In this document: in pieces, positions 12,071 to 22,600 of the stretch
How positions within the stretch are numbered: the stretch's first letter is position 1
How the letters are laid out: the number at the start of each line of letters is the position of its first letter
From: Elmis aenea
Taxonomy: Eukaryota > Arthropoda > Insecta > Coleoptera > Elmidae
Direction: 5' to 3'
Assembly (NCBI GenBank): GCA_947652605.1
Contig: OX393580.1
Coordinates: 13,412,159-13,476,158 of the forward strand
DNA: 64,000 bases
Notes under the pieces: generated by a model
What the model was told of the DNA's origin: nothing
Seen by the model: only the letters and a program-made list of their open reading frames with translations
Database searches by the model: none
Position numbers and translations under genes: made by a program

Positions 12071-12662
12071 CCCCTTACCGCATATTGTAACAGATATGAT
12101 ACATACCATATAAAGCGATATTAGTCATAGTTCTCATATGGTAGCGCCATCTATAGTGTAATATACTAATAATATACAGTTTCACGCGTAATATTCATGG
12201 CCAACTTCATTCATAATCCGCTACGCGAAGTAAGCAGCTGAGCTCATTATGAATGAAGTTGGCCATGTAATATTTGAAAAATTGCGCCATCTATGTTGAA
12301 CTACAGAAAATATAAAGTTAAAAACGTCAAAGAGCTTTACATCTCCCGCCTACTACCGCAATTTATGCAAATTGTGTAACTTTGTTATTGCATTTTATTT
12401 ATTTACATTATAAATACGTGTAATTTTTTTTTACTATAATAACGTCTAAATCCTTTGTGCCAAATCAATTAATTTTTATGAATAAAAATTATGTATGTAG
12501 CATATATGCATGGTGTTACATATTAGAAAAAAACCAGAAAAGTTACAAAATTTCGTCTCAAAATAGAAATAATTTTTTTTAACATTTTTTTAGCATCCTT
12601 TAATATTTTGTACACATTCATAATTTTTTATTTGAAAATTTAAAAAGTCATGCAGTAAGTGG
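12071..12662. mobile_element. TTAA-flanked MITE (piggyBac-like), family P1 copy 1
   Basis: Ends CCCCTTACCGCAT and ATGCAGTAAGTGG, flanked by TTAA on both sides (12067-12070, 12663-12666). The interior matches 45252-46827 in reverse orientation (GATGGCGC, AAAGAGCTTTACATCTC and CCGCC(T)ACTACCGC segments), and the two copies act as empty sites for each other's insertions. It lies between the 3' ends of LCA5 and GOGAT. Confidence 0.8.
12196..12266. mobile_element. 71-bp hairpin micro-element with 7-8 bp TSD
   Basis: ATGGCCAACTTCATTCATAA and its perfect inverse surround a 28-bp loop. The hairpin is flanked by GTAATATT on both sides (12188-12195, 12267-12274). The sister P1 copy near 46710 has a single uninterrupted site (CGTAATATTTG in reverse), so this is a precise insertion. 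Duplication length fits hAT. Confidence 0.75.
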
Positions 12663-13008
12663 TTAACTTTACCCTCATTCATTTGGTCAATAATAAAGAT
12701 TGGGTTTCGGTTAGTGTTTTAAAAATAAATAATGAAAAGCCCGATTTTACACATTTTTTTTACAATACTTTCTTTGAGAAATAAAACTATTAATAACGAT
12801 TTTATCTTTTTAAAATAGTTTTCTTTTAATTACATGTATTAATGTGGTAGATTACAGAGATTGTGTATTGCCATAAATTAATTTTTTACTTACACAATCA
12901 TAATAAAAACGGATAAATTAAATTTTGTTTTGAACTAAAATTATAAAATAATTTTCAAAATGAAACATATTTTTGCTGTGCCAAGAAAAAAAAAATGCCA
13001 TAACATTA

Positions 13009-13014
13009 TTTATT
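13009..13014 (-). promoter_or_regulatory. candidate GOGAT polyadenylation signal
   Basis: AATAAA on the - strand about 610 bp beyond the GOGAT stop, also present in the duplicated copy near 60597. Weak evidence by itself. Confidence 0.3.
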
Positions 13015-13620
13015 AATATATTGACTTCAGTTTTCATCAATTGAAAACAATTTTACAGTATACATATCTTTGTAAAGTATCTATAAAGAGAAAACATTAT
13101 CAATATAATAATTGATAACAATCTAAAATATACAGTCTTAATACACTAAATAATCACAATACAAACAATTATTGTCATTGAAAACTAAGGCTAAGTATAT
13201 TCTGTTTGCTGGGTGTATAATTGTTTAAATTCTTCCACCCATTGACAAACACAATATTGATAAAATTTTCAAAACGTGCACAATAAAATTTAATAATTTT
13301 CATAACAACATGGAACATTTAGCAACTGGAATTCTGACTAGGCAACCATAAAAAATGTTGGATACAGATCTAGCCAATCCAATAAGTAACATTGCTACAC
13401 CTGTTACCATGGAATTGATATGTGTTTTTTTTACATACAATAAATAGATATAGTTTTAACGAGAAATTATAAAGATATAAAAAAATAAAATATAAAAGTC
13501 TGAAAAAATACTGCACTAGGTGTAGTCGATGTGTGGATATCGATCAGAATTAGCTTGCAAGTGAAACATAACAACAATGTAACAACCATTACTACTGGCG
13601 AAGTGGACATTTAACAACTA

Positions 13621-16600
13621 CTATTGTTTATTATCTTCAGTCATGCAAATTGGAGCACTTGGATATGGCTGAATTATGCCACCAGGGCCAGGTAATGTAG
13701 TGTCTCCTTTATTCAGATATTCATCAATTTTTCTAGCAGCTTGACGACCTTCGGCAATGGCCCAGACCACCAGTGATGGACCTCGTCGACAATCTCAAGA
13801 AAAACATGCAATTAAATAACAAAATATTTCCAGCACAACGAATAGATTTTTAATAATGACAGGAACTTGCATTTACATTTGCACATCATTACACAATGAA
13901 ACAGTTTTTGATTAATGAAATATATAGGTACACTGCATGACAATATGGTTAAAACAACTGAATAATTTTTACTGTCAATTTTATCAATTTTAATTATTGT
14001 CCGACAAAAAAATTAAATGCAGTAAGATATTCTTCCATGTAATAATATTTGAAAGCAACTATTTTTAAACCATGAAGAAATATTTAAAAAAATTGTGAAT
14101 GTGAATAATGTAGTTTATGAGTTATTTAAGTTTTTTATTATTGAGAGGAATATGACCGTAAAAATATCAGAGAAATATTTAACAACCTAGAATGTCAGAA
14201 CAAATATATAATAGAATAAAACTAGTAGGCTTTGGAAATATCTCCAAATATCTTCTTATATATACAGGGTGTGTATAAATTGGCGGAAGCGCTACATGGT
14301 ACGATGTTCTTCGTAAAATTTTAAGGCAAAAATCTTGATACAAAAATGTTGTACCATGCTTCCTATGGCCTCAGGAACCATTTAAAGAAAAAAAAAATTG
14401 GCAACATTGCATACATTGATTTGCGTTTGGACATTTTTTTATCAGCAATTTTTACGTAGGTATTTAAAATTTTTGTTCGAACTGAAAGCCTTCAGTTCGT
14501 AAACATAGCTGCAAACTTTTAGGTATCGTCTAACACAAACAAGAAATAATTACGAGAAAAACAGAGATGACAGCTAATGACAATGTTGCCGTATGTATTA
14601 TTTTCATTCAAATCAGTGATTTACATATTTTCAACACCAATTTTTGAAAAGAAGAACACAATATCTAAGAAAAAATATATATATATGTTAGCCATTCGAA
14701 ATCTCCCGCGGCACAGGTTGGGAAATCTGTGGGAGAAGGGGAAGAGGCAAGAAGGAATGACATGGCGGTAGAGTTGGGCGGACGTGTCCGGAGAATGCCG
14801 GCGAAGTTAAGGGATTAGGTAGTGTAGGACTGTCGTTAGAGAAGTGAGCGCGCGGCGGCTAAGCAAAACTTGTCCTTGTAGTGCGAGGTGATATTGTATT
14901 TCCTGTTAACTCGTGTTTGTATGTAATATCTAATATTTGAATAAACCATTTTGGCCAAGGCTAACAGAGCAGCGGTGGGATCAAAACGAGAAACAGTGCC
15001 TTACAGGAAAAATCAGCTTAGACCTCGTGCTTGAAACAAGTGAGGTTAGGTGAAGTGCCGGAAAGCGCGCGCTGTCGAGATAACGAACGCTGCGCGGTCG
15101 TGTTTGTGCGTGTTGTTCCGTGGTGAACGGGAACGTTGGCGAGTTGACGTGTGGGAGTCGACTCAAAGTGTTTGCCGACTTTTGAGCAGGAGTGAAAACA
15201 CCGTGGTGAACGGTAACGTTGGCGGGTTGACGTGCGGGAGTCGACTCAAAAGGTGATTTCTGGCGAGCCTACCACATGTAACCCGGGTTACTTGGTTAGG
15301 TAAGTTAGAGTATGCTTGGGTATGTTGTTTGATGACGTATTGGTGACGTATAAGAAAATCCGCCAGAATGCGAAGAGTAACTTCGTGGTGTAACCTACAG
15401 ACGGCTGTCATTTAAAACCATATAAATATGAAAAATAAAATTAATTTTTTAATGTAATTAAACTTGTCTGGTGTTTAAATGGAACCATCTTATCCAACAA
15501 AATTTTGTTTTTGTGCTTTTGTTAATACACACAGAAAGGAATTATTTTTTTATTAATACTAACTTCGAATTCTTCCATAACACCACTTTTCTGTTTGTTC
15601 TGCTGCCGCACGATGCAAACCTGCAATGCTTTTTACGCATCTACGCTGCACGTGGTTTTGTTTACGGCGCCATAAACTTTTGATTTGGCATAATAAAAGA
15701 CAGATACATATTTGAAAAGAGACAGATATACATACCCAAATGCTTACCCAGCTCCGAGGCTGTGTATGCTTGGGTAAGCCGCCATGTCTAACTCAAGCTT
15801 ACTTGAGTATGCTGTGACGTCATTGTTTTCTCGCCAGAATGACATACCAGCTAACCCGGGTATGTATGTAAGCTCGCTAGAAATCACCTAAAGTGTTTGC
15901 CGACTTTTGAGCGGGAGTGCAAAACACCGTGGTGCACGGGAACGTTGGCGAGTTGACGTGCGGGAGTCAACTCCGAAAGTGAGCTGAGTAAGTGGGTTAA
16001 CGAAAATAGGTTAACTACAAACTACAACAAAATACTGAGTGAGTAATTTTGTGCGATGAGGTGGACTTGAGATATTAAGAGAACTTTGCATGTTTTGAAC
16101 GTTTAATAACTAATAACGAACATTTGTGGTCGTTTTGGTAACAGAAGTGACATTTTGGGAAATTTTTTAGTGACAAACAGTGCTGGTTACCGACTATTGT
16201 TGTTTTAAGTGGATAGGAACTATAAGACAATGTGTGACCCAGATTTATCCAATTTAAGTGATTTCTTCCGCGATGTCCAGGGCCGGACGAGTCCACGACC
16301 GGAAGCTTCGTCAACTTCCATCCAAAATGTGGAAGGACACAAGTTCCATGGGCGAGATAGCGTAAATTGGGAGCGAGAATTGTTGCGACAAGAGCGAGAA
16401 CTTTTGAAACGCGAGAGAGAACTGTTATTACGGGAGCAACGTGTGAACACCAGTGTTTTGAACGAAACGTTGCCTTATTTCACTGACGGTAGTGAAAACT
16501 CTGTGCCCGAGTTTAATCCAGGCTCGAGGATGTCTCTAACTGCGGCTCAATGGATTCGAAAGGTTGAAAACATAGCGTCAATTTACCGTTGGGACGCTCG

Positions 16601-19600
16601 GATGATTCTACATCGTGCCATAAGCAAGCTGAAGGGAGCGGCGCGATACTGGTTCGAAGGTATGGACGATAGAGTGTCAGACTGGGAATATTTTAAATTG
16701 AAGCTCGTAGAGGGATTTCCAACCATAGTCGACGACGCGGACATACATTCGGAGTTATCCACGCGTCGAAAGCAAGCGGGTCAAAGTTTCGAGAGCTATA
16801 TTTACGAAATGAAAGCGATAGCTTCGAAGGGTGCTATTAGTGAGCAGTCTTTGATTAAGTACATCATAAATGGAATCCAAAATCGTGAGCTAGCCCACAT
16901 GCTAGCTTTACAATCTCACCAGTCAGTGCAAGAGCTTTTGCTACGGCTAAAGACGTATGAGGCTACCTTTAAGAAAAATCAAGAGCCGATTCGCACTATA
17001 ACTAATAATCGAGCTGTACCTGAGAAATCAATGAATTGTAGTGAAGCTGGGCACATAGCTCGCAAGTGTACAAAGCCGTTAAGAGAGAAGCGAACGTGTT
17101 TCAGCTGTAACCAAGAGGGACATTTAGCCAATGTTTGCCCCAATAAGAGAGAACGAGAACAGCGAAACAATAAAGATCATGACAAGGCTAAACGGTATGT
17201 AAATCTAATAGACGAGTGTCCAATCGACAGTTTGCAGGCAACCGTAACGATTAAAAATAAAACTTTTGATGCGTTGATTGATACAGGCAGTTGCGTAAAT
17301 CTGATGCGCGAGACCGTGTATCGAGCTATAGGAGCACCGCCTCTTAGCAGTAGAACGATCTCACTACGTGGACTTGGCAAAAATGAAGTTAGAACATTAG
17401 GAGGTCACGAGATCGAGATTTTTATTTTTGACCAAGCGTTTAAATCTATGGTGCATTTAGTGCAAGACGAGATGATTAGTTGCCCGTTGATTATAGGAAG
17501 CGCTTTGCTAAAAGACGCGGAATTAATAATAAAACGAGGACGAATAGAAAATGTCAGAAAATTGGGAAAAGAAGATGTTAAAATAGAACATGGAGACCTG
17601 GAAACGAGATTGTTACCAATGAAGGACGAGGTTTCGAGTAAACAAGAGGTGATGATGTCAATCAAAGACGTAAAGAATATAGCCCTAGATGAGATTGTTC
17701 ACCGTCCTGGCGCAGGTATGAAACACGTAGATGCACTCAGTCGATGTCCGGTTGAAGAAGCCCAAGAACCTGATGTCGCACAACTAAACATTATGACCGT
17801 AAGAATTACGGAAGAAGATTGGTTGCGTACTATGCAAATACAGGACGAGAACATCACCGAAATTGAGAAAGTACTCAGAGAAAAAGGCGACAGTGAAGAA
17901 TATAAGCAGGTGCGGCAAAACTATATATGGAAGAACAACCGAGTTTACCGAAAGACGAATGATGGCGACAAATGGGTTGTACCAAGAGGAACAATTTGGA
18001 GAGTGATTCAATCGTGTCACGATGAAATGGGACATTACGGTGAAGATAAGACCGTCGAGTACATCAGACGATACTTTTGGTTCCCGAAGTTAAGAAGGAA
18101 GGTGAAGCGATACATAGCAGGCTGCGTAAGATGTGCCTATCACAAGTTTGCGGGAGGGAAAAAGGAAGGTGAGCTTTACAACATCGAGCGATCGACAGTA
18201 CCCTTCCAAGTGGTACACATGGACCACCTTGGCCCTTTCCCGAAGAGTAAAAAGGGCAATACGCATGTGATAGCACTGCAAGACAATTTCACGAAGTTTT
18301 TAATGCTGAGAGCTGTCAAGGATGTCAAGACGAAGCCAGCCTGCGAGTTTATTAAGGACATATCCTCGATATTTGGCTGTCCTAGAATCCTTGTCACTGA
18401 TCGAGGAACTGCGTTTACCGCAAAGGAGTTTGAGAATACCTGCAAGGAAAATATGATAACCCATGTTAAAAATGCGACGGCAACTCCCAGAGCCAACGGA
18501 CAAATTGAGCGTAGTAATGCCGTTATAACAGCTGCAATCACGACCAGCTATGATGACGAAAGTGGAGCGGACTGGGACATGCATTTACGAAACCACCAAT
18601 TTGCTATGAACACAATGAAGAATAAGACGACAGGGATGTCGCCACTGGAACTGCTGATGAATTATAACCCTAGACATGCATTGCAGAACCATTTGATTTT
18701 GGCGTTGCAAGATGGAGACCAAGATGAGGGAGACGAAGATAAAGGTGAAGTAGAGGAGGGAACAGAAGCTATAGAGGAAGAAAATCCGGCTACAAAAAAG
18801 CAAGTTGAAGATCTTGAAGAAAAGAGAGAAGGAGCACTACAAAGAATCAAAAGATGTCAAGAGCTACAGAAGACCAGATATGACTCGAAGCATAAGAAAC
18901 CGAGAAAATACGAACTCGGAGACCTGGTATTGGTGCAGCGGGAATTCGCTGCTATGGGCCAATCGAAGAAATTAATGCCGAAGTACAAAGGGCCTTACCA
19001 GATAGCCGAGATCCTGCCCCATGATAGATACAGATTAAAAGATACCCCCGGCGCGGCCAGGACTCAGAGAAGTTTCGACTCTACTTTTGCAGTGGATCGG
19101 ATGAAGCCCTGGTGCTGCATGGATGCCACTAGTGACACGAGTAGTAGTGAAGAAGACGGTCCAAAGGGAATTGTCGACTCCGTTGGAGAGGATGCGAACA
19201 CCTCTCCAGATCCAGGCCGAGGACGGCTGGAATGTCAGGAAGGGCCGACTGTTAGCCATTCGAAATCTCCCGCGGCACAGGTTGGGAAATCTGTGGGAGA
19301 AGGGGAAGAGGCAAGAAGGAATGACATGGCGGTAGAGTTGGGCGGACGTGTCCGGAGAATGCCGGCGAAGTTAAGGGATTAGGTAGTGTAGGACTGTCGT
19401 TAGAGAAGTGAGCGCGCGGCGGCTAAGCAAAACTTGTCCTTGTAGTGCGAGGTGATATTGTATTTCCTGTTAACTCGTGTTTGTATGTAATATCTAATAT
19501 TTGAATAAACCATTTTGGCCAAGGCTAACATATATATAATCTGTTACCCTTGTTACCCTAAGGTGTCGGGTAAGAAAAAATACTATTCGAAATTTATTTT

Positions 19601-22600
19601 TATTCCAAATTGCAGCTTTTTCATTTGCAAGTATTAAATAATAACGCTTATCAAAGGACTAAATGTCAAAACTTTGAGGACCTCTTGCAGACACAGCAAG
19701 CATGGTACAACATTTTCGTATTAAGATATTCGACTTGGAATTTTACAAGAACATCGCCACGTGTAGCGCTTCCGCCAATTTTTACACACCCTGTATATAT
19801 AAAAGAGCTTGTTTGTGTGTTTGTTTGTTTGTTCGCTATAGAATCCTAGACCCGTTGACCGATCGGGACCAAATTTTGCACAGTTACTATTTAGGACCTT
19901 GCAGATCTAACGCCAAACTTTAAGTACAAGCACATATTACCAATTAAAAAAAAAAAAAAATTACTTGGACGGGATTCGATCTTACGTCGGCAAATACCTG
20001 GTCTATCGTGTTATATACGGCGCTGTGTATTTCACAAGTAAAGATTGTTTTGTATACAATTAGTAATAAATGTACATGAAGTATTATTTTTATTAATACA
20101 TTTTTAATTGAAACAAGACGAAAGAAAATAAATTTGAGTTATTATTCAATTTTTAAGCAATAAATGTTATTTTTTAAGGAATTATAAGAAAATGAAAAGA
20201 TGATTGATCAGAGTATGTCATTTGTGTATGATTTGGAATTATTGGGCTTATTCAAGTTAAAACAGTAATTAAAATTGTAATCGCCCATGCAACGCCGGGT
20301 AAACCATCTTGTTTGTTATAAATATCAAATAGTACAATGTTATTTTCACATTTAAGGTCAACTCACACCGGCACGGTGACAGTGGCAATCCGCGATTACT
20401 ATAATAAGTAACTAAGTAACCAGGTAACTTATTATGGGGATCGCGGATCGTCACTGCCATCACGCTTGTGTGAGTTGACCTTAAAGCTTATAAATAAATT
20501 GAAATAGAAACAAAAATTGATTTATTCATGTATGAAGTTTAGTCAATTGGACAGAGCATGGGAAACACCCTGTGCGTTATTTAAAACTTTAACTAGTCAC
20601 CAACTACCAAGGATACTAAACTAATAAGATGGCCCATTCCCATAATACCAATGTATTACTGAGCTTTCTGGAAGTGACGTCATTAATAACGCAAAAATAT
20701 TTAAACCGATGTCTTAGATTTTATGTTGCATGACAAGTTCCAAAGTATAGCTAAATGACATTAATTGAATAGCTCACCAAAAATAATTATTTTTGCTAAA
20801 TATGTTCTTGTTTATTCCTTTGCCATATAGGATAAGGTTTCTCGTAAACCGAATGGGTTGATTTTACATACACCTGAACATTTTATACATGTGTGACATA
20901 TGACACATCTGTCACTTTATAAAAAACATTTGTAGGATGTCAGAGGTTACGTCATTAATATCACTCCTTTGTTATCAATGTTTAAGAATTTCGTTGTATG
21001 AGCCATCCTTAAGCAACTACAACACTATTGTCAACTAAAGCGTCAAAATTAATTCTAACATTGCCAAGTTGTTAAATTTTTTTTTTTCGTGTTTTTGTCA
21101 TTATTTTGTGTAAAAATGTAATAACTCAAAAATGATTGATTTTAGGTACAAAGAACCTATAACATTAACAAAAAAAAAATTAATTTTGAATTTAAAAAAC
21201 GCAAAATATACGTTTCGGTGTGCAAAAACAAAACATTGCGCAGGCGGTCCAAATTCGATGGGACTACTTGGGTATCTCGCTTAATATTCAATATAGAGAA
21301 ACAGTTAAATTATCAAAAACATACAATTTTTTTTAAATAACTCAAAAACCGTAAATTATACAATATTTTTGAAAACGGTTCTAAGTTTGTCCCGAAAAAC
21401 TGCACATTTTTGGTAATTTAACCATTAACCTATCTTGAATATTAAGAGAGATGCCCATGTAGCCATCGAATTTGGACCACCCTGTATGGTTGAAATAATT
21501 TATGTAATAAATGAAAAATGACCACAAATTTTTATTTGCAACTTTTTTGTAAAGTTATGACAAGACGAGATGTTGATGCATTACATAACTTTTTGTACAC
21601 ACTGTATAATAAATGTCAAAGCCAAGCATAGCCCACCCTACTATTTTTATCAAATCTTTTTTCAACATACCTCCAGCTGCAAAAACATTAGGTACATTAG
21701 TGAGATAATCATTGGTTTTAAAGTTGGACCGAGAGTCAAGAGTAAGACCTAACTGGTCTGCAATTGCACGCTCTGGTCCTACGAAGCCCATGGAAAGCAG
21801 CACAAGGTCTGCTTCAAATACTTTTTCTGATCCAGCTAGTTGATTCATTTGCAAACGACCATGTTTATCCTTAACCCAATCTACGTTGACAGTACGAACA
21901 CCACAAACATTTCCACGACCATCATCAATAAATTCCTTGGTCATAACGCTGAACACCCTAGGATCTGCTCCAAATTTTGCTATAGCCTTGAATTTGAAAA
22001 ATAAATAATTTGATTGCACTTTCAGTGCTTAACATTAGACATACCTCTTCATGCCCATAATCAACTCTTAATGTACGTGGCCGCTGCGGCCAAGGGTTGT
22101 TATTTCCACGTTTAGTTCCCGGCTCTGGTAAAATTTCAAATGTAGTAATTGAAGCTGCACCCTGACGTAAAGATACAGCAATACAATCATTGCCCTCTCC
22201 AATTACGATAACATGCTTATCTTTAGCCATAAGACCAGGTGGTATGGTACCAAGTTGTGGTTTTTGCCAGGTTTTTAAGAATTCCACGGCAAAGTGAATA
22301 CCATTCAGCCGCCGTCCTTGAATCAAAAGCATTATGATAATTATCCCTTAATTTATAGTTCTAATAACATAACAATGTGGTAAAAAATTATCTATAATTT
22401 ATATTTTACTTTAAATTTTGAAATAGTCGATTTATCGTGTATCATTCGAATGTTAGCATAAAATATAAAATAACATCTATTAAAAAAATGGAGCCAGTAA
22501 TAAGTTCCAAATATTAAAAAAAATATTATTTTAACATGTGTACAATGCCACAAATACAGGCTATTTGTTAAGTAAGAGTGAAATTTTGCTAGGAGTATAT

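Larger units (their letters stand above)
14686..19530 (+). mobile_element. Ty3/gypsy LTR retrotransposon lacking reverse transcriptase
   Basis: Two 281-bp LTRs (TGTTAGCC...GGCTAACA) flank a 4.3-kb interior that encodes gag, protease and integrase but no RT. The LTRs are identical by eye, implying a recent insertion. Flanks are TATA-type repeats, so the duplication (4-8 bp) cannot be sized exactly. It must depend on a relative for reverse transcription. Confidence 0.9.
14263..19795. mobile_element. CAGGGTG-type TIR element interrupted by an LTR retrotransposon
   Basis: The left end ACAGGGTGTGTATAAATTGG, GCGGAAGCGCTACA and about 110 bp in all match the inverted right end (19680-19795), sharing GTTGTACCATGCTT. 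Without the LTR element it is about 690 bp and has no ORF. It sits at a TA run of repeat R. Confidence 0.8.
14252..20316. mobile_element. composite nested insertion in GOGAT intron 24
   Basis: Copy 2 of the duplication reads continuously across this point (about 61845-61865, CCAAATATTTAATATAAATA), giving an empty site. The insert consists, from outside in, of repeat R, a TIR element, a Ty3/gypsy element, and a MITE in the gypsy leader. Confidence 0.8.
12850..22490. repeat. segmental duplication, copy 1 (GOGAT 3' end)
   Basis: Sequence from about 12850 to 22490 matches 60400-63990 along its whole length, through exons, introns and 3' flank, except for the 6-kb insertion at 14252-20316 that copy 2 lacks. 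It is oriented the same way, so the duplication is direct. Confidence 0.9.

Noticed and set aside
13200..13450. Separate small gene in the GOGAT 3' flank (a 73-codon ORF in copy 2 at 60800-61021)
   Set aside because: Copy 1 has a stop in the matching frame (CAACCATAAAAA); similarity is explained by the duplication, probably 3' UTR.
19950..20030. tRNA gene or SINE head (GATCGAATCC-like B box in reverse)
   Set aside because: No convincing A box or cloverleaf could be drawn.
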